From NCBI RefSeq assembly GCF_001625365.1, contig NZ_LJJF01000002.1, positions 1,442,923-1,506,922 of the forward strand: a stretch of 64,000 nt of DNA, written 5' to 3'. Positions 40,792-49,488 of this stretch are shown here, piece after piece. Source of the DNA: Streptomyces sp. MJM8645. GTDB lineage: Bacteria; Actinomycetota; Actinomycetes; Streptomycetales; Streptomycetaceae. How positions within the stretch are numbered: position 1 is the first letter of the stretch; every line of letters begins with the position of its first letter. The notes under the pieces were generated by a model. That model saw only the letters and a program-made list of their open reading frames with translations. It was not told the DNA's origin and did no database searches. Position numbers and translations under genes: made by a program.

Positions 40792-41661
40792 ATGCGGGTA
40801 GGACTGCACGCGCTCGGCATCGGTAACGGTGCCCGCCCTGAAGTGATCGCGGCCGTCGCCACCGCAGCGGAGTCGCATGGCTTCGCCAGGCTGTGGTGCG
40901 GTGAGCATGTGGTGCTCGTGGACACGCCCGCGTCCCGTTACCCCTACTCCGCGGACGGCCAGATCGCCGTGCCCGCGGACGCGGACTGGCTGGACCCGCT
41001 GCTCGCCCTGAGCTTCGCCGCGGCAGTCACCAGCCGGATCGAGCTCGCCACCGGCGTGCTCCTGCTGCCCGAGCACAACCCGGTGGTGGTCGCCAAGCAG
41101 GCCGCCACCCTCGACAGGCTTTCCGCCGGACGGTTCAGCCTCGGCATCGGAGCGGGCTGGTCAGCCGAGGAGTTCACCGCCCTCGGCGTCCCCTTCACCG
41201 GACGCGGACGCCGCACCGACGAGTACCTCACCGCGATGCGCACCCTCTGGGCCAAGGACCCCGCCTCCTTCACCGGGGAGTTCACCCGCTTCGACGCGAT
41301 CCGGGTCAACCCAAAGCCGCTGCGCGGCGCCCAACTCCCGGTCGTGGTCGGCGGCAACAGCAACACCGCCCTGCGTCGCGCGGCCACACTCGGCGACGGC
41401 TGGTACGGCTTCAACATCCCCGTCGCCGACGTCCCCGAACGCATCGCCGTCCTCGTCGACGAGTGCGCCCGACGCGGCCGCACTCCCGGTGAACTCACCA
41501 TCGCTGTCGCACTGAGTGACGGCCACCCGGAGCATCTTCCAGAACTCGCCGCAGCCGGCATCACCGAGGTCGTCGTCGTCGGAGCGCCCCCGCCGACCCC
41601 TGACGCGGCCATCACCTGGGTCGCGGAACTCGCCCGGACGTGGATGCCCCCGGCCGAATGA
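40792..41661 (+). CDS. LLM-class F420-dependent oxidoreductase
   Basis: 289 residues, luciferase-like monooxygenase fold (TIM barrel). ATG 40792 has GGAGG 6 nt before. Motifs: RVGLHALGIGNGARPEVIAA, WCGEHVVLVDTPASRYPYS, IELATGVLLLPEHNPVVVAK (the LLM motif, QAATLDRLSAGRFSLGIGAG follows, GxGxGW), PVVVGGNSNTALRRAA. In actinobacteria such enzymes use reduced coenzyme F420. The reaction is unknown (oxidation of an alcohol or lactone is typical). It is flanked by direct repeats, which suggests that it moved in as a unit. Confidence 0.9.
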   Translation: MRVGLHALGIGNGARPEVIAAVATAAESHGFARLWCGEHVVLVDTPASRYPYSADGQIAVPADADWLDPLLALSFAAAVTSRIELATGVLLLPEHNPVVVAKQAATLDRLSAGRFSLGIGAGWSAEEFTALGVPFTGRGRRTDEYLTAMRTLWAKDPASFTGEFTRFDAIRVNPKPLRGAQLPVVVGGNSNTALRRAATLGDGWYGFNIPVADVPERIAVLVDECARRGRTPGELTIAVALSDGHPEHLPELAAAGITEVVVVGAPPPTPDAAITWVAELARTWMPPAE

Positions 41662-41696
41662 CCAGGGCACCACGCCAGGCGCCAGCGCCAGCCTAT

Positions 41697-41729
41697 TGTT
41701 TTCACGCCGCACGGTGTCCCCGCCCGGGG
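41697..41729 (+). repeat. Right copy of the direct repeat
   Basis: Matches the left copy at 40630-40661 with two mismatches in the middle; begins 35 nt after the LLM stop. Confidence 0.75.
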
Positions 41730-41846
41730 CCAAGATGACTGACCTGCGGCCCCAGCAACGGCCCGACATCGCCATAGCCTGCGCGGTTGCATTCGCACAT
41801 GTCGCCTCGCCGTGGCGCTGTTGACCACGGGCGGGAAGCCGACAAA

Positions 41847-42073
41847 TCACACCACGGTCAGGCGCGGTGAACAGCAGACCCGGCAGTCCGGACTGAGGAA
41901 CGTCTCCCGGGTGAACGCCTCAAAGTTGCCGGCGTAGATGGCCTCCCACAGGTCCTCGCTGTACTCGTGCACGCACACCCGATCCTCCGAGGAGGCGTCC
42001 TCGACAGTGAAATAGGGGAAGCTGTGCCGGGCGGCGGCGATACGGGGGTCGGCGCCGCAGATGAGGTTCCCCC
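41847..42073 (-). pseudogene. 3' part of RepL-like gene, separated by IS3 insertion
   Basis: Continues the gene at 43370-44483: GNLICGADPRIAAARHSFPY, FTVEDASSEDRVCVHEYSED, LWEAIYAGNFEAFTRETFLS and ends in PDCRVCCSPRLTVV with a Cys pair. The amino-acid sequence joins without a gap to SFPRCVG on the far side of the IS. Confidence 0.75.
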
Positions 42074-42130
42074 GAGGTGCGGAAGGTTGCCGGAGATGGC
42101 CTGATGGGCCGTGAGAAGGGAGCCTCTGTC

Positions 42131-42442
42131 ATGGCTGCACCGATGAAGTACCCGCCCGAGTTGCGGCAGCGGGCCGTTGCCGCGTACCGGGCTGCCGATC
42201 CGAAGCCTGTGATCCGTCAGATGGCCCGTGACCTCGGGGTGCATCACGAGGCTCTGCGCAACTGGATCCGCCAGGACGAGGCGGACCGGGGCGAGCGCGA
42301 CGACCGGCTGACCACCGTCGAGAAGGAGGAACTGGCCGCTCTGCGCAAGGAGAACGCCGAGCTTCGCCGGTCCTGCGAGATCCTCAAGGCCGCCTCGGCT
42401 TTTTTCGCCCAGGAGCTCGACCCGACCCGGCGACGGTACTGA
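42131..42442 (+). CDS. IS3 transposase OrfA
   Basis: 103 residues. ATG 42131 has GGAG 7 nt upstream. HTH_Tnp_1 domain (MKYPPELRQRAVAAYRAADP, PVIRQMARDLGVHHEALRNW, IRQDEA) plus a leucine-zipper-like coiled coil (TTVEKEELAALRKENAELRR, SCEILKAASAFF). At T TTT TTC (42400-42406) a ribosome can slip by -1 into orfB to make the OrfAB transposase. The stop of OrfA follows 36 nt later. Confidence 0.9.
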   Translation: MAAPMKYPPELRQRAVAAYRAADPKPVIRQMARDLGVHHEALRNWIRQDEADRGERDDRLTTVEKEELAALRKENAELRRSCEILKAASAFFAQELDPTRRRY

Positions 42443-43359
42443 AGCTCATCGACGAGCACCAGGACCGCTTCGGGGCCGAGCCCGTCCTCCGGGAACTGCA
42501 CATCCCCGCCTCCACCTACTACCGCTGGCGCCGCGACGTTCACGCGCCGTGCGAGCGCAGGCGCCAAGACACCGAACTGACCGAGCAGATCCGCCGCGTC
42601 CACTCGGACTCGGATGCCACCTACGGTTCCCCGCGCGTCCACGCCGTCCTGCGACGCGAGGGCACCCACGTCGGCCGTAAAAGGGTCGAGCGTCTGATGC
42701 GCGAGGCCGGGCTTCAGGGCGTCAGCCCGCGCCGGCCCCGCTCCTTCACCCGCCGCGACCCGGCGGCCGACCTCGCCCCGGACCTGGTCCAGCGCGACTT
42801 CACCGCGAACGCACCCAACCGGCTGTGGGTCGCGGACATCTCGCTGGTCCCGACCGGTGAGGGACCGTGGTGGCTGGCCACGATCCGCGACGCGTTCTCC
42901 CGCCGGATCGTGGGCTGGCACACCTCCGAACGAGCGGACGCCGACCTGGTTCTCACGGCACTGGAGTACGCCCTCCACGGCCGCCCGGTGGAGCCGGGCA
43001 AGCTGATCCATCACAGCGACCACGGCTGTCAATACACATCCATCAAGCTCACAACCCGATTGCTCAAGGCAGGAATTGAGGCAAGCATGGGCACCGTCGG
43101 CGACTCGTTCGACAATGCCCTGGCCGAGAACTTCTGGAGCGTGCTGAAGACCGAGTGCGTGCGCCGCACGACCTTCGCGACCCGCACCGACGCCGACCTG
43201 GCACTGTTCGTCTATATCGACGGGTGGTACAACACCCGGCGCATCCAGAAGCGTCTCGGCTGGCTCAGCCCCGACGAGTACGAAGCCAAGCACTACGCCG
43301 ACCAGGCGACGGCCGAACCAGTGGCCATCGAGCCACCCACACCCGCCCTGACCAGCTAA
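42400..43359 (+). CDS. IS3 transposase OrfB (made as OrfAB by -1 frameshift)
   Basis: About 320 codons in the -1 frame from the slippery site: TVLKLIDEHQDRFGAEPVLR, ELHIPASTYYRWRR (HTH_21 region), then the integrase core: LWVADISLVPTGEGPWWLAT (first Asp), KLIHHSDHGCQYTSI (second Asp), GDSFDNALAENFWSVLKTE (Glu). The DDE triad is complete, so the element may be active. The C-terminus matches the remnant at 22.7-22.9 kb. An internal start at 42697 would make a truncated OrfB. Confidence 0.9.
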   Translation, partial: FFRPGARPDPATVLKLIDEHQDRFGAEPVLRELHIPASTYYRWRRDVHAPCERRRQDTELTEQIRRVHSDSDATYGSPRVHAVLRREGTHVGRKRVERLMREAGLQGVSPRRPRSFTRRDPAADLAPDLVQRDFTANAPNRLWVADISLVPTGEGPWWLATIRDAFSRRIVGWHTSERADADLVLTALEYALHGRPVEPGKLIHHSDHGCQYTSIKLTTRLLKAGIEASMGTVGDSFDNALAENFWSVLKTECVRRTTFATRTDADLALFVYIDGWYNTRRIQKRLGWLSPDEYEAKHYADQATAEPVAIEPPTPALTS

Positions 43360-43369
43360 TCAGCACCTC

Positions 43370-44483
43370 CCACACACCGGGGGAAGCTCAAGACGGCAAC
43401 GGCCGGGTTCACCCACAGCCGGACGATGCCGTCGGCCCGCCCGTCCAGGTGAACGAAGCGGTGCTCGGCAAACCAGTCCAGCTCCGCCAGCATCAGCGCC
43501 TCGCTCCGGTCGTACAGCGCGGCCATCTCCCCCAAGTTCAGCCGCACTGGTGCATCACCCTCAAGGTGGCCGACCAGGTAGAACACGGTCCGGGAGATCT
43601 GGAAGTCCGAGCGCCGCGAGCGAAACCGCCTGCCGTCCGCTGTCCGCTCCGCACGGATCTGCCTTTGGTGCAAGTGCATCGCGGCCAGTCCGCCCGGCCC
43701 GGTGCAGATCGGCCGCTCGCACGTGCATTCCGCTGCGTTCACGGACCTACCGCCCCACCCTGCACCGGGTACGAGCCCTGGGCGGGTGCCCCCCGACAGG
43801 GCCGCCGGCTGGGGAACCCGGACACCGTCGGCCGCACTGCCCGCACGAACATCCCCCACCAGCCCCTCGCAGGCGCTCCCCGGCTCAACCTGGGGTCCCG
43901 GCCCGGCGCTGATCCCCCACGGCCGTCCGTCAGTGACCAGCCACCCGTTGATGATCAGCCGTTCCACCGCGAAGGCCCAGACCCTCTTGTCCGCCACACG
44001 GCCAGGACGAGGCTCGCACCAGCCGAAGTGGGCGGCGACATCGAGGCGGGACGGCTGGTGGCCGTGCTCAGCGGCGAACGCCGTCACGAAGGCGACTGCC
44101 CGCTCACCTCGGTCAGGGTTCTCCTGCTTCAACTGCTCGTACGCCCCGCGCAGGCCGCGGGCGAGGGACAGTCGCCGTCGGCCCGTGCCAACTGGAGCGA
44201 GGAAGGCCCCTCGTACGTGCTTCTCGAACCCAGGCTCCGTGGAACAGATAGCGCAGTTGGTGATGATCCGCGCCCGGGCCGACTCACCCGGCGGCGCGGT
44301 CTGCGTCCAGCTGACCCACCGCTCCTCGGCCGGCTGGGCACTCCTGCGACGCTGCTTCTCCCGCGACACTGATCGCTTCCCCTCGTATCCGCCTCCGGAA
44401 CCGCGCCACCCTCCCACCCGGACCGCAGGCCCCACCACGTCGTCCGCAGCCAGATCAGCCGCCCGGGTGACCCTCACCACCAT
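43370..44483 (-). pseudogene. 5' part of RepL-like/winged-helix protein, interrupted by IS3
   Basis: From ATG 44483 (RBS AGGAGGG at 7 nt) about 371 residues. A middle domain (AYEQLKQENPDRGERAVAFV, HQPSRLDVAAHFGWCEPRPG, RVADKRVWAFAVERLIINGW) has helix-turn-helix character; a later domain (FQISRTVFYLVGHLEGDAPV, RLNLGEMAALYDRSEALMLA, ELDWFAEHRFVHLDG) resembles the winged helix of RepL/phage-type replication proteins. The IS cuts it after SFPRCVG. An RepL function is an inference from pattern. Intact it would be about 445 residues. Confidence 0.65.
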
Positions 44484-44621
44484 CAACCACCCTCCTGGAG
44501 CAGTGCCGGCCAACGACCGAGTCCGCCGCCAGGCCGACCGCCCCAGACCCGCTTCGGCACCATCTCCGGCCTGCAGCCCTTGCGCGCTTTGCCAGTTCTG
44601 GCCATGGGTACGGTCGGCGGT

Positions 44622-45203
44622 ATGGACGGCAGCGTGGAGAAGCCCGCCGCAGTGGGCGCCGGTGCCCGGCCGGGCACGCCGGGTACGGTGCTGATGGTGG
44701 TACGCGGACCCAGTGGCGCCGGGAAGTCGAGCACCGCCACCCGGATCCGCTCCGCGTACGGCCGCGGCCTGGCGATCGTCGGGCAGGACCTCCTGCGCCG
44801 TGAAGTGCTGCGCGAGCGGGACGTTGCCGGCGGCGCGAACATCGCCCTGATCAGCCTGATCGCCCGGCACGCCCTCGACAACGGCTTCCACGTCGTCGTC
44901 GAGGGAATTCTGGACGCCGGCCGGTACGGCGCGATGCTCACCGATCTGGTGGCCGGCCACCGCGGGCGCAGCTTCCTCTACTACCTGGACGTCAGCTTCG
45001 CCGAGACGGTGCGGCGCCACGCCACCCGGCCGCTGTCCGCCGAGGTAGGCGCCGAGCAGATGGCCGGCTGGTACCGGCCACGGGACCTCCTGTCCGGCGG
45101 CCTCGAACACGTCGTCGGAGAGGACAGCACCTTGGACGACACTGTCGCCCGGATCCTGACCGACACCGAGCTCACCCCACCGGGCTGGACACCACGCCCC
45201 TGA
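44622..45203 (+). CDS. P-loop nucleoside/small-molecule kinase-like protein (AAA_33)
   Basis: 193 residues from ATG 44622 (44604 is an alternative, RBS unclear). Walker A GPSGAGKSS at about 30, AIVGQDLLRREVLRERDVAG, FHVVVEGILDAGRYGAML (acidic Walker B-like), FLYYLDVSFAETVRRHATRP (lid with Arg residues), WYRPRDLL. The pattern is that of AAA_33 kinases such as aminoglycoside-, chloramphenicol- or zeta-like phosphotransferases. The substrate cannot be read; a zeta-toxin relation is possible but there is no epsilon-like antitoxin next to it. It converges on the next gene. Confidence 0.8.
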   Translation: MDGSVEKPAAVGAGARPGTPGTVLMVVRGPSGAGKSSTATRIRSAYGRGLAIVGQDLLRREVLRERDVAGGANIALISLIARHALDNGFHVVVEGILDAGRYGAMLTDLVAGHRGRSFLYYLDVSFAETVRRHATRPLSAEVGAEQMAGWYRPRDLLSGGLEHVVGEDSTLDDTVARILTDTELTPPGWTPRP

Positions 45204-45225
45204 ACCGCCAGCCGGTCCAGCCAGG

Positions 45226-46089
45226 TCACCTGGTGAGCAGTGCCCATCCGACGGGGCCGTGGGCGACGGCGTCGTCCTGGGCGAGCTGCTCCAGGGCCAG
45301 CCACACCGCCGCGATCGGCCGGGAGATCTGATGGGCGATCAAGCCACTTGTGAGGATGGCGGGCGGATTGCGGTTGGCCTCCATCCAGGCGGTGACCTCC
45401 TTCACGGGCAGGTCGCCGGTGTGATGGTGGCGGCTTCCGAGGGCGAGCAGGACATCGTCCAGACGGGCGCTCCAGCTGCTGACCGCCTGGTCCGGGTCGT
45501 GCTGGCCGTCGTACTCCAGCGGGCGGATTGCCGCCGCACGGTCCAGCAGCGGGGCGAGCACGACCGAGGAGGTGCGCAGGGCCGGGCCCGCGATGTAGCC
45601 GCTGGTGCGGTCGGTCGCCGTGTCCACCAGGGTTGTCAGGACCGCGCGGGAGGCATCGGCGATGGCCACGCCCCTGGAGTCGACGCGGTAGCCGTCGGTG
45701 GCCGCGTGGCTCAGGAGGATTCGGGCCCGCAGGGCGGTCGTTTCGGCGAAGTCCCGGGCGAGTTCGGCGAGCGCCACCGTGTCGCGGGCTTCGGCCAGGC
45801 CGAGCACGACGGTGCCCGGGCGCATGTCGCTCTCGCGGCTGGCCGCGATGTCGTCACTGGCCTTCTGCCAGCGGGCAAGTTCCTCGTGGGCCTGCTGCTG
45901 GGCGGCGTGGATGCCTCCCCAGGTGGTTGGGTCGGCGGGGCGGTTGATGACGGCAAGGTCGTTGACCAAGTCGTGCAGCGGGGCGGTGGAGATGTCGGGG
46001 GGGCATGCGGGCTTCCCTCCGTGGGCGGGTTGGCTCGCCGGGCGCAGGGGCGGCCGGCGGGCCGGGACTGGAACCGGGCAGTCGCGCAA
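45226..46089 (-). CDS. Hypothetical protein with a C7 tract at its likely true start
   Basis: Up to 287 residues from TTG 46089. All-helical: HDLVNDLAVINRPADPTTWG, GIHAAQQQAHEELARWQKAS, VALAELARDFAETTALRARI, LLSHAATDGYRVDSRGVAIA, WMEANRNPPAILTSGLIAHQ. Family unknown; the helix pattern and Trp/His-rich tail recall streptomycete plasmid or mobile-element proteins. An ATG with a perfect GGAGG lies at about 46006 but out of frame by one base owing to a run of seven C (G7 at 45997-46003). With six C it would start MPPDISTAPLHDL in frame. Confidence 0.65.
   Translation of the reverse strand: MRDCPVPVPARRPPLRPASQPAHGGKPACPPDISTAPLHDLVNDLAVINRPADPTTWGGIHAAQQQAHEELARWQKASDDIAASRESDMRPGTVVLGLAEARDTVALAELARDFAETTALRARILLSHAATDGYRVDSRGVAIADASRAVLTTLVDTATDRTSGYIAGPALRTSSVVLAPLLDRAAAIRPLEYDGQHDPDQAVSSWSARLDDVLLALGSRHHHTGDLPVKEVTAWMEANRNPPAILTSGLIAHQISRPIAAVWLALEQLAQDDAVAHGPVGWALLTR
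45997..46003. repeat. G7/C7 tract at a start codon
   Basis: Seven G on the plus strand directly after the ATG of the best ribosome-binding site of the 45226-46089 gene. Slippage by one would put the ATG in frame. Confidence 0.7.
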
Positions 46090-46099
46090 GGCACCGACG

Positions 46100-46330
46100 T
46101 CAGTGGTGACGGAAGTGCCCCTGGAGCCGGAGGACTTCGGCCTGCCAGTGTTCGTCAGCCTCGCCGGTGCCGGCGGGAACTTGCCGCCCGAGGCGGGCGG
46201 CCAGATCCCGGTAGAGGCCGGGCGTGGCAGTGTCGGCGAGGGCCAGAACGGAGCAGAGCAACGGTTCCTCGGCCCGGGTGGCGTCCTCGATCCCCAGGAG
46301 CACCAGAGCCCGGGCCGTTGAAACCCTCAA
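46100..46330 (-). pseudogene. Truncated gene (paralogue of the 59.3 kb fragment)
   Basis: The minus strand reads ALVLLGIEDATRAEEPLLCS, VLALADTATPGLYRDLAARL, GRQVPAGTGEADEHWQAEVL, RLQGHFRHH and stop. The same unit (LYRELAARLGRQVP, HWQTEILRLHQQFRHR) occurs at 59279-59690. No start codon or N-terminal part is seen. Confidence 0.55.
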
Positions 46331-46662
46331 ACCGGGTCCGGCAACCGTCTCCCCCACCCGCGTCCTCCGTGGGCGCAGTTGCAACGGGTGTCCGGAGCCG
46401 GGGGCTTCCTGCCGGGTGGAGCTGGTGGCGACGGACGGTCTGCCGGGCGGCGTCACCATGCTGTTCCGTGCCACGGAGGAGGAGGTCGTTCAGGTCTGGG
46501 AGCGGCGTTGGCCGACCGAGTTCGCGCGGATCCGTGGGTCCTGGAGCGCCGGGGGAGTGCCGAACGACCGCGAGCGTCGGCCCGACTGCTGCCGGTAGGT
46601 CTATCGGAGGTGTCCCGGACCACAGGTGGTTGCGGGCTGGGCTTTCAAGGACGGGCGTGGCA

Positions 46663-46992
46663 TCAGTCGTCCCCGTACTCCACAGTCTTCCACCCCTCGG
46701 GCATCTCCCGGACCTCGAACCCCGGCGCGAGCACCTGGTGGACGTAGGAGCGGTCGGCCCAGCCGGTGAGGGTGCTGTGGACGGTCGAGATGGTCGGCTC
46801 CCGCGGATTGTCGAAGAGCACCACCGGCTCCAGCGGGGAGCTCATGATCGAGCCGGAGTCCTCGGGGATCGGCACCCACCCGACCAGCGGGACGACCATG
46901 ATCTGTGAATCCCCTGGGGAAGCGATCGCCACCCGCCAACCGTTCGGCGCCGCCACGAACCCGGCGAGCCCGCTCTCGTTCATCATGACCAT
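46663..46992 (-). CDS. Hypothetical small protein
   Basis: 109 residues from ATG 46992 (the ATG two or three codons later is equally possible; no RBS). Single beta-rich domain: GWRVAIASPGDSQIMVVPLV, GWVPIPEDSGSIMSSPLEPV, VLFDNPREPTISTVHSTLTG, VHQVLAPGFEVREMPEGWKT. Size and acid-rich composition resemble immunity proteins, but no family is recognised. A 36-bp palindrome lies 38 nt upstream of its start. Confidence 0.6.
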   Translation of the reverse strand: MVMMNESGLAGFVAAPNGWRVAIASPGDSQIMVVPLVGWVPIPEDSGSIMSSPLEPVVLFDNPREPTISTVHSTLTGWADRSYVHQVLAPGFEVREMPEGWKTVEYGDD

Positions 46993-47029
46993 CAGCCTGG
47001 CCCCGTACCCGTCCCCGCGTCCTGTCCTT

Positions 47030-47065
47030 CTCCGTTTTCGCCTGGCCGGCCAGGCGAAAACGGAG
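47030..47065. promoter_or_regulatory. 36-bp perfect palindrome
   Basis: CTCCGTTTTCGCCTGGCC followed at once by its reverse complement, with no spacer. It sits between two minus-strand genes (upstream of 46663-46992, downstream of 47095). It can be an operator, a bidirectional terminator or a recombination site. Confidence 0.85.
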
Positions 47066-47094
47066 TGAAAGGGTCAGGCGGCCACCTCATCCGT

Positions 47095-47230
47095 TCAGGT
47101 CAAGTGCTTGATGACGGCCCGGCCGGCGCGCAGCAGTGCCTCGTCGTCTTCGACGCTGTGGAATATTCCGCCGCTTCGGCAGGTGAAGGTGAGTTCCGCG
47201 TGGATCCGGGGAAGGGCGGGCGCGGCAGCG
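47095..47230 (-). pseudogene. Fragment of a conserved protein tail
   Basis: Reads PRIHAELTFTCRSGGIFHSV, EDDEALLRAGRAVIKHLT and stops. The part upstream (to 47480) is Pro-rich in all frames and has several interruptions, so the gene is probably decayed. Confidence 0.45.
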
Positions 47231-47482
47231 CATGTCCAGCCCGCGCAGGGCTGGTGGGGGGTGCGGGGGGAGGAGCCCCCCGCTGGTAGGCGGGTCCAGC
47301 GCCGCCGGGCGCTGGCCACGGGTGCGGGGGCGGAGCACGCCGTGCCTGGCCATCCACTCGGCTGCAGTCCGCGGCGGTTCTGCCGTTGCCGCCCGGTCCC
47401 GGCCTGGTTGGCGGGGCAGGCGGGGGTCCCGGGAGAGGGAGACCGAAGGGGAGGGTCCGGACCGAGCCGGTTGCTGACATGA

Positions 47483-47520
47483 CGACGGCCGGGCTCCTCC
47501 TCTGGAGTGCCCGGCCGTCG
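47483..47520. terminator. Hairpin
   Basis: A 12-bp perfect stem CGACGGCCGGGC/GCCCGGCCGTCG at 47483-47494 and 47509-47520, with a nested TCC/GGA. Likely terminator for the minus-strand secreted gene to its right. Confidence 0.7.
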
Positions 47521-47651
47521 CTTGACCTGTGCTGATGCAGAGTGAGGTCACGACGGTGATCCAGGTCACCAAGATCGCCGATATGCTCTCATGCAGGCGC
47601 TACACGACGCTGATGCGGTAGCCGGAGTTGGGGCCCGGGTCGGCATCAAGT

Positions 47652-48038
47652 TCATTGACACCGAGGGATGTTGGGGTTCCGGTCGACGGTGTTCGCGTTG
47701 TTGTCGACGTATCCGGCGAACGTCCAACCCGGTGAGTACACGTAGTTCGAAGCGCCCGGGTACCAGACGTAGGTGACGCGGTACCAGGTGTCTCCCCAGT
47801 TGCCGATGCTCTCGCCGACCTGCCAGCAGTCGGCCCAGATCTCGGAGCCCGGGGGCAGATCCGCCGCGCCGGTCTTGCTCGAGGTGTTGGGGTTGTTGTA
47901 GATACCGACCCAGTTGCTGGTGGTTGTTCGGACCCAAGCGGAGGCAGCGGCGCTGTCTGCCCCCGAAATCACCACACCAGCGCTGATTGCCAAGGCCGCC
48001 GCGACTGTTCCGGTGCGGCGTCCCACCTTGATCCTCAT
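47652..48038 (-). CDS. Secreted SH3-like protein
   Basis: 128 residues. ATG 48038 has GGAG 6 nt upstream. Signal peptide (TGTVAAALAISAGVVISGAD, SAAASAW); the mature 95 residues form a bacterial SH3-like domain (WVRTTTSNWVGIYNNPNTSS, DLPPGSEIWADCWQVGESIG, NWGDTWYRVTYVWYPG, YVYSPGWTFAGYVDN). Such domains bind peptidoglycan or act as ligands in wall hydrolases. Here there is no enzyme domain, so it may be an adaptor or inhibitor. Two Cys may pair. Monocistronic. Confidence 0.78.
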   Translation of the reverse strand: MRIKVGRRTGTVAAALAISAGVVISGADSAAASAWVRTTTSNWVGIYNNPNTSSKTGAADLPPGSEIWADCWQVGESIGNWGDTWYRVTYVWYPGASNYVYSPGWTFAGYVDNNANTVDRNPNIPRCQ

Positions 48039-48892
48039 ACGTTGCTCCTCGGTGTCTGGCGCGAGTAGTGCGCTTCGCCGGCACGACGGCACCCGCCGCA
48101 CCGGATTACCCGTCGTGGCCCGGCCGTTGGCCGGACCTGTCTCGTCATCGGAGACCGGAACCTGCAAGACGCCTGCTTCCGACGGGCCGTGCCCGATGGG
48201 GCACCCAGCGGAAGCGGTTGCCCAGAGGCTGTGGGCAGGCGTCTTCGAGCTGTCCTGGTACCGTGCCCGTCCCCGTGCCCCAGGTTGGCAGACCAACACC
48301 CGGATGAGGAAGGAGGAACCCCATGCGGAGCGGTAGAACGTCGCCCGCGACGGGATTGTCAGCCACGCGCACCGCGAATCGGCGGACTTGCACCTGAGAC
48401 GGGTGAGATACCACCAGGTCCAGTGGGACCGGCCACGAACCCGCAGGACAACCGGTGGTCCCCGCGACGGAACGCCCCCGTTTTGCCAGAAGGGTTGAGA
48501 CGAAGTGGAAGATCGGGAGCACGCAGGATCTGGCGAGTAGCAGGCCAGCGGGCCGAGCGCTCGTCCGGGGGTTGAGGAGCATTCGACCGGAAACCGGTGC
48601 CCGTACTCCTCTGTGACCGACCGCTGGAGACAATGTCCGCAGGGCCGGACCCGCGGTCGGGGGGTTCGGCCGTCCCGGTGTCGTGCGGGACGGCCGGCGC
48701 AGTCTCGCCGGGTCGAAGTCGAGGTCGAGGTCGAGGTCGAGGTCGAGGTCGAGGTCGAGAGGGAAGGGGGTGGTAAGGGCGGTGGTCTCGCCGACCCCGA
48801 CTACCGTGTCGTGCGCAGTGTCTTGCAGGCCGACGCGATGGAGGCCGGGATGGTCAGGCCGAAAAGTCCCCGATGAACGCGTCCAGGCCCCT
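48039..48892. other. Gene-free stretch with microsatellite
   Basis: About 850 bases without a supported gene. High G+C, no clear frame with a start. It holds the GAGGTC repeat at 48718-48760 and then leads into the IS6 remnant. Confidence 0.45.
48718..48760 (+). repeat. GAGGTC hexanucleotide repeat
   Basis: Nearly seven perfect GAGGTC units. Confidence 0.85.
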
Positions 48893-49226
48893 GGACAGGT
48901 CCAGTGGCTGTACTTCCGGTTCCCGCTCAGCCTCCGCGAGGTCGAGGGACTGATGCTCCAGCGCGGTGTCATCGTTTCCCACGAGACCGTGCGTCGGTGG
49001 TGCCTGAAGTTCGGGCAGGTGTACGCCGATGGCCTGCGCCGCCGACGACCCGCGGCCGGGGACAAATGGCATCTCGACGAGGTCTTCGTCGTTCAGCGGC
49101 ATCTCCCCTCACTTCCGAACCCGACGACACCTGATGACCGCCGTCGGACACCGCCTCGAAATGACCCTCCGCTTCACCGTCTAGGACCAAATCACCGGCA
49201 GCATCGGCCTGCCCGCTGCAGCCTGA
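48893..49226 (+). pseudogene. IS6-family transposase remnant
   Basis: N-terminal part: VQWLYFRFPLSLREVEGLML, QRGVIVSHETVRRWCLKFGQ, GDKWHLDEVFV (HTH and first catalytic Asp). After about 49100 the frame changes and only the C-terminus is left (RTRRHLMTAVGHRLEMTLRF, then TV and TAG where the family has Trp, DQITG..). The DDE core is deleted, so it is inactive. It ends about 260 bp before the promoter of toxin cassette 2. Confidence 0.82.
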
Positions 49227-49488
49227 ACCAGGACCCGGAACCCGACCCCACCACACCCTGGCGACCCGTCAGACCATCACCCGCCCGTCAACGTGACAAC
49301 ACCCGCGCTGGGATGCCTGTGGAGCGGAGGAAGCGTCATCGAACTGTGATGGTCGGCTGTTGGTGTTTCGGTGACCTGTTTTGGTTTGAATTGTCTGTCA
49401 GATCTGATTGGCCATCTTGGTCGTTTCGGCTTCGTGGTGTGGGGACTTGAGTGTAGGTCACAGGCCTGATGTCGGTTGAGGTGGGGCT

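Larger units (their letters stand above)
42074..43369 (+). mobile_element. IS3-family insertion sequence
   Basis: About 1.3 kb. Imperfect terminal inverted repeats GAGGTGCGGA (left) and GAGGTGCTGA (right, as TCAGCACCTC). Encodes orfA and orfB with a programmed frameshift. The target duplication was not cleanly resolved: the left flank is CCC, the right flank begins CC. Inserted in a RepL-like gene in the opposite direction. Confidence 0.88.

Noticed and set aside
44622..45203. Zeta toxin
   Set aside because: P-loop and lid are compatible, but there is no epsilon antitoxin and the substrate residues cannot be identified; kept as AAA_33 kinase.
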